A stretch of 64,000 nucleotides of DNA, taken from assembly GCA_035547915.1 (NCBI GenBank), contig DASZTS010000023.1, positions 186,001 through 250,000 of the forward strand. The letters run 5' to 3'. The DNA comes from DASSFG01 sp035547915 (GTDB lineage Bacteria; Planctomycetota; Planctomycetia; Pirellulales; JAICIG01). A model generated the notes under the pieces. That model saw nothing but the letters and a program-made list of their open reading frames with translations. It ran no database searches and was not told the DNA's origin. Both the position numbers and the translations under genes were made by a program. Shown piece by piece: positions 1 through 7,246 of the stretch. The stretch's first letter is position 1, and every line of letters begins with the position of its first letter.

Positions 1-1227
1 ATGCATGAGGTCGGCCATACGCTCGGCCTGCGTCACAATTTCAAATCGAGCTCGATGCTCTCGATGGCCGACCTGAACGACACGGCAAAGACCAAGGACA
101 CGGGCTTGGTCGGTTCGGTGATGGACTACTCGCCGGTCAACATCGTGCCCAAGGACATGAAGCAGGGCGACTATTATTCGCAGACGATCGGCCCTTATGA
201 CATGTGGGCCATCGAATACGGCTACAAGCCATTGCCCGGTGGTACCGAGGGCGAAGCGGCCGAATTGCGCAAGATCGCTTCACGGTCGGCCGAGCCACAG
301 TTCGTCTATGCCACCGACGAGGATACACGTGGCATCGACCCCGACCCGTTGGCTAACCGGTTCGACCTCGGCAGCGACACGATCGAGTATGCCAAGATGC
401 GGGCCAAGCTCATTGCCGATCTCTGGCCGACGGTCATCGATCGGGTGACGCCGGATGGCGATGGCTATCAACGGGCTCGCCAGGCGTTCGGGGTGCTGTT
501 GGGCAGTTACGGGCAGGCCATGTTCTTCGCCTCTCGCCAAGTGGGCGGCATTTCGGTGAACCGCGACCACAAGAGCGACCCCAACGCGCGGGCGCCGTTC
601 GTGATCGTGCCGGTCGGCAAACAGCGCGACGCGCTGGCGCTGGTCGAAGAGAACGTGCTCTCGGACAAGCCCTTCAATTTTCCGCCCGAGCTCTATAACA
701 AGCTGGCGGCGACACGCTGGTATCACTGGGGAAGCGATATGCCGAACCGCGTCGACTACGCGGTTCACGAAGTGATCGCCATGTGGCAAGATCGCGTGCT
801 GTCGCAGCTCTTGTCGCCGTCGACGCTCGACCGAATCTATGACTCGGAGCTGAAGGTTCCCGCAGACCAAGACGCGCTGACGACCGCGGAGCTCATTTCG
901 CGGATTACGGCTGCGGTCTTCGCCGAGACGTCCGCCCTGAAGCCGGGTGAATACAGCAACCGCAAGCCGGCCATCAGCAGCCTGCGGCGCGACCTGCAAC
1001 GGCGATACATCAAGCGGCTGTCGAACGTGGCGATGGGATTGAGCGGGGCTCCCGACGATTGCCGGACGGTCGCCGCCTCAGAAATGACAGCCCTGGAACA
1101 GAAGATCAAGCAGGTGCTCGGCAATGCGGAGCTCAAGCTCGACACCTATACCCGTGCTCACTTGGAAGAGACGGCCGCCTTAATCCGCAAGGTGCTCGAC
1201 GCCCGGTTGAACCTGCAACGGCCGTAA
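1..1227 (+). CDS. zinc-dependent metalloprotease, C-terminal part (runs off left edge)
   Basis: The visible 408 residues are the C-terminal part of a metzincin-type secreted protease. The frame opens on a full zinc motif of the HExxHxxGxxH type (HEVGHTLGLRH, residues 2-12), followed by SVMDYSP around residue 39, which fits a Met-turn. This arrangement is typical of the large bacterial zinc-dependent metalloproteases carrying DUF5117/DUF5118 and a DUF4953-like catalytic region, which are usually 800-900 residues and exported. The methionine at base 1 is therefore almost certainly internal, and the signal peptide and propeptide-like half lie to the left of the window. No transmembrane segment is visible in this part. 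The substrate is unknown. A P-II gene follows after about 95 bases on the same strand. The family call is confident; the physiological role is not known. Confidence 0.85.
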   Translation: MHEVGHTLGLRHNFKSSSMLSMADLNDTAKTKDTGLVGSVMDYSPVNIVPKDMKQGDYYSQTIGPYDMWAIEYGYKPLPGGTEGEAAELRKIASRSAEPQFVYATDEDTRGIDPDPLANRFDLGSDTIEYAKMRAKLIADLWPTVIDRVTPDGDGYQRARQAFGVLLGSYGQAMFFASRQVGGISVNRDHKSDPNARAPFVIVPVGKQRDALALVEENVLSDKPFNFPPELYNKLAATRWYHWGSDMPNRVDYAVHEVIAMWQDRVLSQLLSPSTLDRIYDSELKVPADQDALTTAELISRITAAVFAETSALKPGEYSNRKPAISSLRRDLQRRYIKRLSNVAMGLSGAPDDCRTVAASEMTALEQKIKQVLGNAELKLDTYTRAHLEETAALIRKVLDARLNLQRP

Positions 1228-1322
1228 GGAGAAGCCGCAAGGATGATGGAAGAAGGACGAATCGGGCCCGAGGAGCAGGGGCTCTGGGGGCGCTGCCGCT
1301 TCCTTGCCCGGGGCCGCACATC

Positions 1323-1670
1323 ATGAAGCTGATCGTAGCCATCATCCAGCCGACCAAGCTGGAGCCGTTGCGCGAGGCGCTCGACAAGATCGGCGTGACG
1401 CGCATGACGGTCTGCGACGCGCAGGGTTACGGCCGGCAGCGCGGCCGCACCGAGATGTATCGCGGGCACGAATACAAGACCCACCTGCTCCGCAAGATCG
1501 AGCTCGAGATCCTCGTCAACGACGACTTTCTCGAGCGCACGGTCGATTGCATCATGAATGTGGCCCGCACCGGGCCCGACGGGAACATCGGCGACGGCAA
1601 GATCTTTGTCTTGCCCGCCGGAGAGTCGATCCGCATCAGCGACTGTATCCGCGGGCCCGAGGCCGTGTAG
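1323..1670 (+). CDS. P-II family nitrogen regulatory protein (variant B-loop)
   Basis: This 115-residue protein matches the P-II signal-transduction family, cytosolic trimers that sense ATP/ADP and 2-oxoglutarate and control ammonium transport or assimilation. The start MKLIVAIIQPTKLEPLREAL, the T-loop GYGRQRGRTEMYRGHEY with the uridylylation tyrosine at position 51, and the IGDGKIFVLP motif are all present. Two things are unusual. The B-loop reads ARTGPDGNIGDGK, about three residues longer than the usual ARTGxIGDGK. The end reads IRIS rather than IRIRTGE, so one of the two phosphate-contacting arginines (Arg103 in E. coli GlnB) is serine. No amtB, glnA or glnD lies nearby, so its partner is unknown. 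No strong ribosome binding site is seen; the start is chosen by homology. Confidence 0.9.
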   Translation: MKLIVAIIQPTKLEPLREALDKIGVTRMTVCDAQGYGRQRGRTEMYRGHEYKTHLLRKIELEILVNDDFLERTVDCIMNVARTGPDGNIGDGKIFVLPAGESIRISDCIRGPEAV

Positions 1671-1792
1671 CGTCGGTTCCGGACGACCACGCAAGACCGC
1701 GCAGATTGGCAAGGGCTGTCCGCGCGAATCATACTACCGGCAACGGCCACCTCGACCCGTTCATCCTCATTGCCGTTGCCGGAGAAGACGTC

Positions 1793-2761
1793 TTGAAGCA
1801 CGCTTGCCCGACGAAGTTATTACTGGTCTGTCTGGTATCGGTCGCCAGCCTCCAGCCTTTAGCGATCCCACAGATAGGTCCCCAGGCGCGAGCCGCCGAC
1901 GCCGACAAATCGGCCGATCTGGCGCCGGCCGACGACGGCAAGCTGCGCATCCTATGCTTCGGAGCCCATCCGGACGACTGCGAGCTGCGCGTGGCGGGAA
2001 CGGCAGCCCTCTGGTCGGCAGCAGGGCATCACGTGAAATTCGTATCGGTCACCAACGGTGATATCGGCCACTGGCGTGAGGCGGGCGGACCGCTCGCCCA
2101 ACGGCGCAAGAGTGAAGTCGCCCGCGCCGACGCGCTATTGCACGTGACCAGCGAGGTGCTCGACATTCATGACGGCGAACTGCTGCCGACGCTGGAAAAT
2201 CGCCGCTCGATCACACGGCTGATACGGCAATGGAAGGCCGACGTCGTGATGACCCACCGACCTAACGACTATCATCCCGATCACCGCTACACGGGCATCC
2301 TCGTACAGGATGCCGCCTACATGGTCACCGTCCCCTACTTCTGCCCGGATACCCCTTGCTTGCAGCAAAACCCGGTTTTTCTGTTCTATCCAGACCGCTT
2401 CCAGAAACCGAACCCGTTTCAACCCGATGTGGCCATTGCCATCGACTCGGTAATGGAGACGAAACTCGCCGCACTGTCGATCATGGAGTCGCAATTCTAT
2501 GAGGGCGGCGCGAACGGCTCGGCCGACCTGGTGTCCGACGACCCGCAGAAACAGGCCGAGCGCCGACGGCAAGTCCGCGAGGGGTTCGCGGCGCGAAGCC
2601 GCGATATCGCCACACGCTATCGGGCCAAGCTCGCCGAGTGGTACGGCGACGAGGCCGCGGCCAAGATTGAATTCGCCGAGGCATTCGAGCTTTGCGAATA
2701 CGGCCGGCAGCCGAGCAAGGACGAACTGCGGAAGCTATTTCCATTTCCACAGGCGCGGTAA
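1793..2761 (+). CDS. exported PIG-L family deacetylase
   Basis: This 322-residue protein has the PIG-L/LmbE zinc-deacetylase signature AHPDDCE near residue 58 and the second metal motif HPDHR (NDYHPDHRYTG) near residue 165. Members remove acetyl groups from N-acetylglucosamine-type sugars, often in glycoconjugate or cofactor synthesis. The proposed start is TTG, because GGAGAAG lies 5 bases upstream and the frame then begins with a clean signal peptide (hydrophobic stretch LLLVCLVSVASL, cleavage after ARA). The open frame extends further upstream without any convincing start. Export suggests it acts on envelope or imported polysaccharide rather than on a cytosolic precursor. It converges on the CbiX gene with only 51 bases between stops. 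The substrate cannot be read from the sequence. Confidence 0.88.
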   Translation: MKHACPTKLLLVCLVSVASLQPLAIPQIGPQARAADADKSADLAPADDGKLRILCFGAHPDDCELRVAGTAALWSAAGHHVKFVSVTNGDIGHWREAGGPLAQRRKSEVARADALLHVTSEVLDIHDGELLPTLENRRSITRLIRQWKADVVMTHRPNDYHPDHRYTGILVQDAAYMVTVPYFCPDTPCLQQNPVFLFYPDRFQKPNPFQPDVAIAIDSVMETKLAALSIMESQFYEGGANGSADLVSDDPQKQAERRRQVREGFAARSRDIATRYRAKLAEWYGDEAAAKIEFAEAFELCEYGRQPSKDELRKLFPFPQAR

Positions 2762-2812
2762 TCGAATCGGGTGCGCCCTTCTCGGATGGGGTGACATCCG
2801 TAGCCAATTCCG

Positions 2813-3625
2813 CTATTCCCCGACGTTTTCTGCTTGGCTCGGTAAGGCTACGCGATATCGGCCGTCGCACGATACCGGCGCCCTGCCGTGCCGCGTTTCG
2901 TCGAGCCGTTCGTCGAGCAAGTCGCAGAGCCGTTCGTCGACGCCGAGTTGCGGTGCCAGTACCGTCGTAATCCCAGGGTATTGGATGCCGAAACTTTCCA
3001 CCTGCTCGCGAAGCTGGTTGAGCAAGCGACCGGCGAACAGCAGATAGGGGATCACGAGCAACCGTTCCGGTTGTGTACGCGCCACAAACTGTAATGTCTC
3101 GGGAAATTGCGGCCGCGCGACGGCGATAAACGTCGGCACAACCCATGCGAACGGCCGCATCTCGGCCAGCAATCGAGCGAGCTTGCAGAAATCGGAGTTC
3201 GCATCCGGGTCGCTCGTACCACGGCCGACGACGATCACGGTCGTCCGCGGCGCCTCCTCGTTGGGTAACACTTGTTCGGCCCGTTTGAGGGTCAACTCCA
3301 CCATCGCCGGATGGACGCCGAGCTCTCGGGCAACAGAAAACGTGACATGCGGCTTTTCGCGACGGGCCACGGTCAGCGCCCGCGGGATGTCATTCTTCAC
3401 ATGGCCCGCGGCGAAGAGAAAGAGCGGCAGCAGTGTGACTTCCTGGCATTCGGACGGGATGTCGCTCAGTGCCTCGGCGAGCGATGGCTGGGCCAATTCC
3501 ACATAGCCATGGCGCAGCTCAAGGTCGGGCCGACGCGCCCGATACCGGGCGACGAGCCGTTCGAACTCCTGGTTAGCCTCCGCGTCGCGGCTGCCATGCC
3601 CAACGATCAAGACGAGTGAACGCAT
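2813..3625 (-). CDS. sirohydrochlorin chelatase-like protein (CbiX/SirB family, two-domain)
   Basis: This 270-residue protein is a two-domain class II chelatase of the CbiX/SirB type, which inserts cobalt or iron into sirohydrochlorin during cobalamin or sirohaem synthesis. The N-terminal domain starts MRSLVLIVGHGSRD with the metal-binding histidine, and a second histidine sits in LFAAGHVKNDIP. The second domain begins VGRGTSDPDAN and contains PYLLFAGRLL, with the first histidine replaced by arginine, as is common when only the N-terminal half is catalytic. The start chosen is the methionine directly before the conserved strand; the frame continues upstream for 33 codons without similarity. 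No other cobalamin or sirohaem gene is adjacent, so the metal cannot be assigned. The transposon at 3768 begins about 140 bases upstream of its start and may separate it from its native promoter. Confidence 0.88.
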   Translation of the reverse strand: MRSLVLIVGHGSRDAEANQEFERLVARYRARRPDLELRHGYVELAQPSLAEALSDIPSECQEVTLLPLFLFAAGHVKNDIPRALTVARREKPHVTFSVARELGVHPAMVELTLKRAEQVLPNEEAPRTTVIVVGRGTSDPDANSDFCKLARLLAEMRPFAWVVPTFIAVARPQFPETLQFVARTQPERLLVIPYLLFAGRLLNQLREQVESFGIQYPGITTVLAPQLGVDERLCDLLDERLDETRHGRAPVSCDGRYRVALPSQAENVGE

Positions 3626-3759
3626 GCTGTAATGGATTTGCCACGTTGACGACCCCAGGGTGAATTGCCCTGGCTGGGCGTGCCGCGGATAGTCGGCCCG
3701 GCCTATCTGAGAGTATCGCATCACTTCCGCAGCCGTGCCAACGATGACTGCCTAAGCAA

Positions 3760-3767
3760 GGTCTCTG
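3760..3767. repeat. left 8-bp target-site duplication
   Basis: GGTCTCTG directly abuts the outer end of the left terminal inverted repeat. The identical octamer abuts the outer end of the right terminal repeat at 7979-7986, as expected of a target duplication made during a single transposition. IS1-type enzymes typically make 8-9 bp duplications. Confidence 0.85.
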
Positions 3768-3790
3768 GGTGGTGGGTGATTAGCGTGGTG
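3768..3790 (+). repeat. left terminal inverted repeat (23 bp)
   Basis: The repeat begins GGTGGTGGGTGATTAG and ends CGTGGTG at 3790. Its exact reverse complement occupies 7956-7978 with no mismatches over 23 bases. Similarity stops abruptly on the inner side of both copies. The leading GGT is shared with IS1-family ends. Confidence 0.9.
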
Positions 3791-3916
3791 CCGGGCTGCG
3801 AATCGAGTGAAAGTATTTTGTTTGACTATGTGGATGAAACTTTATAAAATTGAAAGGTTATCGACTCACCCTCGGTGGATGATGCGATGAGTAGCAATGA
3901 ACGCCCCATTCGTGGC

Positions 3917-4828
3917 CTACTTGGAAGCCTGAGGTGTGGCTTCGGGGTCAGCTTCGCCGGCGTGATCCGTTCTGTTTCCATCCGGCGCGGCGAGAACTGC
4001 GCCGGCTTTGCCGTCGTAGTAGTGGCGATACTCGGTGTAGCGTTGGCTGCCAAAATCGTCTCTGTAGGTGATTCGACCAAAAATCCACAAGACGCCCTCT
4101 CCGTTTTTCAGCGCCTTTCTTCTGGCGTCCGAAATGTCCAGCATAAATACACTCGTAAACTGCCCTGCCGGTCCGAGGACCATCTTAATCGCAGATTGCG
4201 GAGAAATTGTCTCGAATGGGCCTTGGTAGGAGAGTGGGCCGTAGGTCGTTCCGGTAGTAACGGAGACGTCGTGAGCCCGCGTGATCCCATCATTGACAAT
4301 GACCATCGTTATGATGAACTGATCCGTCATTTCATCAGCTTTAACCTGAATTCCCTCGATGCTCACATAAGCCTGCAACAACTTTCGGCCGATGCCCTGG
4401 ACTTCGGCGAGGGTTTTCTTGGCGGAGTCAGCAGATTCTTCCGCAGATTTTTCTGCATCCTCGATCGATCGGCGATTGAAAGCGTCGGCCTGAGCAATCT
4501 GCTGTCTCAGGATTTCGTTCTGCTCGACCATTACTCGTGTTTGCCATCTTGCGACCAGCACGCCAACACCAGTGAAAATGCACACGGCCCCCGCAAAAAT
4601 GACCTCCGAGAACCGCAGCCATTTCTGGCTAATGTGTGGGTAGTTCCATCGCTTTTTATCGGTGGCTTGGCCGGTGGCTTGGCCTTCGTCTGTGTCTTGA
4701 AGGGGCTCGACTCCGGCAGATATCGAAGCCTGCTGCTGTGGCTCTTGTGTGGCTGCATCTTGTTCGTCGGCGGAATCGCTTGGCTTGTCTTTGTTCTTTC
4801 TCTCTTTTCGTGATTCTTCTTTACTCAT
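3917..4828 (-). CDS. membrane-anchored coiled-coil protein, function unknown (transposon cargo)
   Basis: I do not recognise a named family in this 303-residue protein. Residues 1-70 are very polar and acidic/basic (Lys, Glu, Asp and Gln rich) and probably disordered in the cytoplasm. One transmembrane helix covers about residues 73-94 (VIFAGAVCIFTGVGVLVA). Residues 97-150 are heptad-like, rich in Ala, Glu, Gln and Lys, and likely form a coiled coil. A compact C-terminal domain follows (about 150-290), with alternating beta-strand-like stretches such as AYVSIEGIQV, FIITMVIVNDG and VLWIFGRITYRDDFG, resembling an Ig-like sandwich. It is the only large minus-strand gene in the transposon and points toward the left end. 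No strong ribosome site is seen before the ATG. It is cargo rather than transposition machinery by position only. Confidence 0.75.
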   Translation of the reverse strand: MSKEESRKERKNKDKPSDSADEQDAATQEPQQQASISAGVEPLQDTDEGQATGQATDKKRWNYPHISQKWLRFSEVIFAGAVCIFTGVGVLVARWQTRVMVEQNEILRQQIAQADAFNRRSIEDAEKSAEESADSAKKTLAEVQGIGRKLLQAYVSIEGIQVKADEMTDQFIITMVIVNDGITRAHDVSVTTGTTYGPLSYQGPFETISPQSAIKMVLGPAGQFTSVFMLDISDARRKALKNGEGVLWIFGRITYRDDFGSQRYTEYRHYYDGKAGAVLAAPDGNRTDHAGEADPEATPQASK

Positions 4829-4921
4829 TTGTAATTCTCTGTGCGCGAACCGACCGTTGTTGCTGGCGTAGTCTCTTGTATGAAGCGATTCTCTGTCGCC
4901 TAAATCAACCGCTCTCCATTC

Positions 4922-5010
4922 GGAGGGCGGCCCGCGCGTTGGCCGCGCAGCGGTTTTATAAACCGCGCTAGGAGCGCTTTTGCGCCGGGTTCGATTCCCC
5001 CGCCTCTCCG
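4922..5010 (+). tRNA. candidate non-canonical (9/3, allo-tRNA-like) tRNA, anticodon TAT
   Basis: The 89-nt sequence folds by hand into a complete cloverleaf. The acceptor stem has 9 bp, GGAGGGCGG (4922-4930) with 5000-5009, leaving U5005 bulged. A CCC linker follows. The D arm is GCGCG-TTGGC-CGCGC (4934-4948) with the conserved GG in its loop. The anticodon stem is GCGGT/ACCGC around loop TTTATAA (4955-4961), with T33 and A37 and anticodon TAT at 4957-4959. The long variable arm (4967-4986) contains GCGC-TTTT-GCGC. The T arm has only GGG/CCC around a perfect T loop TTCGATT (4990-4996). Discriminator G5010 and the long variable arm are serine-tRNA-like. CCA is not encoded (CTA follows). A 9+3 branch is not canonical but matches described allo-tRNAs. 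A weak TTGTTG/TATGAA promoter (4857-4884) is possible. A decayed tRNA-Ser is the main alternative. Confidence 0.6.
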
Positions 5011-5199
5011 CTAGGAAGGGCGCGATTCCCGCCTTGCGGCTCGCGTTATCTTGTCCCTAATCCATGCCGTTAGCCGTTGATCGGCACGTTCGGCTGCTCG
5101 TTCGCACTGTTCCCGCTCGGCGGGCGTCAGGCGAACGGGAACGATTTCCGACAGGCTTTCGTCGGCGCTCTTCCTTGGTCGGCCACGTTTGTTGCTCAT
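5011..5199 (-). CDS. small ribbon-helix-helix (CopG/Arc-like) DNA-binding protein
   Basis: This 62-residue basic protein starts MSNKRGRPRK, an AT-hook-like basic segment, then has the strand EIVPVRLTPAEREQCERAAE and the helix RLTAWIRDKITRAARR. That pattern of one beta strand followed by two helices is the ribbon-helix-helix fold, in which dimers bind short palindromes. The start chosen is the second methionine; an upstream one would add six residues but lies within the probable operator region. The stop codon (5011-5013) directly abuts the end of the tRNA-like gene on the opposite strand. Two identical TTGTAATACAA palindromes (5207-5217, 5263-5273) sit just upstream of the start, suggesting autoregulation. 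No toxin partner is adjacent. It may control transposase or cargo expression. Confidence 0.75.
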   Translation of the reverse strand: MSNKRGRPRKSADESLSEIVPVRLTPAEREQCERAAERADQRLTAWIRDKITRAARRESRPS

Positions 5200-5206
5200 G
5201 GCGGAA

Positions 5207-5273
5207 TTGTAATACAAAAAAACCGTCTTGCAAGAGCGACGGCCTATTGACTGCCGACGTTATTTGTAATACA
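5207..5273. promoter_or_regulatory. paired TTGTAATACAA palindromes, candidate operator
   Basis: Two exact copies of TTGTAATACAA lie at 5207-5217 and 5263-5273, 56 bp apart start to start. Each is a 5-bp inverted repeat around a single central base. They lie in the intergenic region between the divergent ribbon-helix-helix gene (start 5199) and the transposase gene (start 5402), and they are far more AT-rich than their surroundings. Size and symmetry suit a ribbon-helix-helix dimer. Binding is inferred, not shown. Confidence 0.5.
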
Positions 5274-5401
5274 AATAAAGGGCAGAAAGAAACCCGTGGA
5301 AGCCTTGGCGGGCGACCACGGGCGAACAATCCGGCTGGTCGCCGAATCGTCTGTGGTAAGCCAATTCTAGCGACCGGCCCTTGAACAAGGGAAGCCTCGC
5401 T

Positions 5402-6424
5402 ATGATGGTTTGCTGTGCCCACAATTCCCGCAAGAAAGACGGCAAAGACCGCGACGGGAACCAACGCTACAAGTGCCTGTTGTGCGGCAAGCGGTTCTCC
5501 GATCCCAAGGCCAAGCCGCTTGGCGTCATGCGCGTTCCGGTAGAAGATGCCAAGCGCGCCCTACACTTGCTGGTTGAAGGTAGCTCGATTCGCTCGACGG
5601 CCCGCGTGACCGGGCTGGACAAGAACACCGTTTGCAAGCTGCTGGTCTACTTCGGCGACGCCTGCCGAAAGTTTCTTGACCAGCGCATGCGGGGCTTGAC
5701 GCTCGACCACCTGCAATTCGACGAACAGTGGACGTTCGTTTTCAAAAAGCAATCGCGTTTGACTGTCGCCGAACAGGCCACCTGCCACAACAAGGGCGAC
5801 ATTTACCTTTGGACGTGCATCGACCAGACGACGAAGCTCATGCCCAGCTTTCGCATCGGCAAGCGCACGGGCGACAACGCGCGTCGGTTCATGCTGGACG
5901 TGGCCGGCCGGCTGGTGTGGCCGAAACCGCACGAATCCGACGACCATGCTTTCAAGTCGGGTTCATTCAAGCGGCTGCTCCAAATCTCGACCGACGCCTT
6001 TGCGGCCTATCCCGAGGCGGTCGATTTGGCCTTTGGTCCCTACGTGCGCTACGGGACGATAATCAAACAGTACAGGAATGCGAAGATCATCTACACGCCC
6101 AGCGAAATGGTCGGCACGAAGCGCACGCCACGACGCGGCATGACCAAGGCCGACCGCTGGACGATATGCACCTCGCACGTCGAACGGTTGAATGGCACCC
6201 AACGCCTGATGCTCAAGAGGCTCAACCGGCTGACCTACGCTTTCTCGAAGCGTCTGCGCAACCTGGAAGCGGCGTTCAGCCTGTTCGCTGCTTGGTACAA
6301 CTACTGTTGGCGAACCCGCAAGCCCGGAAAGTCTGGCAAGTGCCGACCGACGGCCGCCGTGATGAACGGGCTGGCTGACCACACCTGGAGCTTTGACGAG
6401 TTGTTTGAGGCGGTTCTGGCGTAA
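5402..6424 (+). CDS. IS1-family-like DDE transposase
   Basis: This 340-residue protein catalyses cut and joining of the surrounding element. The N-terminus carries a zinc ribbon (Cys4, Cys5, then Cys25 and Cys28 in KCLLCGKRF) resembling IS1 InsA, followed by a helix-turn-helix-like segment (SIRSTARVTGLDKNTVCKLL). The catalytic core has the acidic residues expected of DDE enzymes: Asp107 in LQFDEQW, Asp198 in STDAFAAYP and Glu261 in SHVERLNGTQR. The last is followed by a basic helix and FSKRLRNLEAAF, as in IS1 InsB. Unlike classic IS1 there is a single frame with no frameshift site. The ATG at 5402 is preceded by GGGAAG; an upstream TTG at 5381 is possible. Two rare ATA codons occur in frame (6059-6061 and 6164-6166). 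The gene appears intact. Confidence 0.9.
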   Translation: MMVCCAHNSRKKDGKDRDGNQRYKCLLCGKRFSDPKAKPLGVMRVPVEDAKRALHLLVEGSSIRSTARVTGLDKNTVCKLLVYFGDACRKFLDQRMRGLTLDHLQFDEQWTFVFKKQSRLTVAEQATCHNKGDIYLWTCIDQTTKLMPSFRIGKRTGDNARRFMLDVAGRLVWPKPHESDDHAFKSGSFKRLLQISTDAFAAYPEAVDLAFGPYVRYGTIIKQYRNAKIIYTPSEMVGTKRTPRRGMTKADRWTICTSHVERLNGTQRLMLKRLNRLTYAFSKRLRNLEAAFSLFAAWYNYCWRTRKPGKSGKCRPTAAVMNGLADHTWSFDELFEAVLA

Positions 6425-6599
6425 GCGACCGTGGACGTTCGCGGAGTTGATGGGCGATGCGTGAGTTCACATACTCACACCCACTTAGTGAATCAATTTT
6501 TGTTGACCTGGCAGGTCTCGCCCGTAGAATGTTTCGCTGCGCTCGACGAACCGCCTGGGCAAGCGCTCGCCTGATTGATGGGTCGCGAGTCCGCGATAA

Positions 6600-6639
6600 A
6601 ATGAACGGGCCGCCAGCGACAACTGGCGGTCCATTCATT
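6600..6639. other. long imperfect hairpin inside the transposon
   Basis: The arms 6600-6616 and 6623-6639 pair over 17 positions with one mismatch and one G-T pair, around a 6-base loop (CGACAA). The core is CCGCCAG/CTGGCGG. No run of T follows on either strand, so it is not a typical intrinsic terminator. It lies between the transposase stop and the secreted-protein gene. It could be a structured RNA leader, a processing site or a recombination-related palindrome. Confidence 0.6.
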
Positions 6640-6715
6640 CGAGCCATGAAGGCCCATGCGAGCATGTAAAAGCATGGTATGCCTTTGGGGCAGCTCCGTC
6701 AATCAGGAGGCAGCC

Positions 6716-7246
6716 ATGCCGCGATTCATTGTCTTTGTTGCGTTCTCGTTGTTGGCCGTGTTGTCGGAAAGCGCGCTGGCGCAGCAACGCGAGGACTTGG
6801 TGATTGAAAACCTTAGCGATCAGCCGATGAAGGCATGGATCATGGCACGCGGCGGACCGCGACCGGACAAGACGTGGCGACCGGAAAGGACAATTCCTCC
6901 TGGGAGATGGAGCATCCAACTGCCCTGTTGCGATCCGTTTGACATTGCTATCGGCCAGCCTGACGGAACGAGCCAGGTATATCGGGGCGTTAATCTTCGC
7001 TCCGCCATCCAACAATGCAGAAACGCAACGGATTGGTCGCAAAAACCCGCAGGAATGCTCGCGGGATCCTTCGCCCGGTGGGATAACGGCCATTATGCCG
7101 AGACTCAGCCGGTGATCCAGGCGCCATATTTCGCCAATCGCACCCACTTTGAAATTCAGATTGTTCGCCACGACTCGCCGTGGCCAGAACCACCTCAGCC
7201 TGACAGACCACCTAGACCAAAGAAACCGAAAAAGGGGAGTGCGTAA
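6716..7246 (+). CDS. secreted protein of unknown function (transposon cargo)
   Basis: I do not recognise a family for this 176-residue protein. It begins with a typical signal peptide (MPRFIVFVAFSLLAVLSESALA, cleavage after ALA at about residue 22). The mature part starts with a beta-strand-rich segment (EDLVIENLSDQPMKAWIMARGG) that suggests a small sandwich fold. It has cysteines at CC (LPCCDPF) and QQCRN, possibly forming disulphides after export, and ends in a proline/lysine-rich tail (PWPEPPQPDRPPRPKK). A strong ribosome site AGGAGG lies 6 bases before the ATG. The stop is followed at once by the ATG of the membrane-protein gene, so the two are almost certainly co-translated and may form a complex at the cytoplasmic membrane. 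The upstream hairpin at 6600-6639 may lie in its leader. Confidence 0.75.
   Translation: MPRFIVFVAFSLLAVLSESALAQQREDLVIENLSDQPMKAWIMARGGPRPDKTWRPERTIPPGRWSIQLPCCDPFDIAIGQPDGTSQVYRGVNLRSAIQQCRNATDWSQKPAGMLAGSFARWDNGHYAETQPVIQAPYFANRTHFEIQIVRHDSPWPEPPQPDRPPRPKKPKKGSA

Noticed and set aside
280..999. Long open frame on the minus strand opposite the metalloprotease
   Set aside because: No domain or ribosome site; it is the usual antisense open frame of a high-GC gene.
2783..2800. CGGATG/CATCCG hairpin between convergent genes
   Set aside because: Only 6 bp with no T-run; too weak to call a terminator.
4922..5010. tRNA-like sequence as a phage or island attachment site
   Set aside because: It lies well inside the terminal repeats and no integrase is present, so it is cargo rather than the insertion target.
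6461..6478. GTGAGT/ACTCAC hairpin just after the transposase
   Set aside because: Short stem, and the T-run that follows is about 20 bases away; not a convincing terminator.
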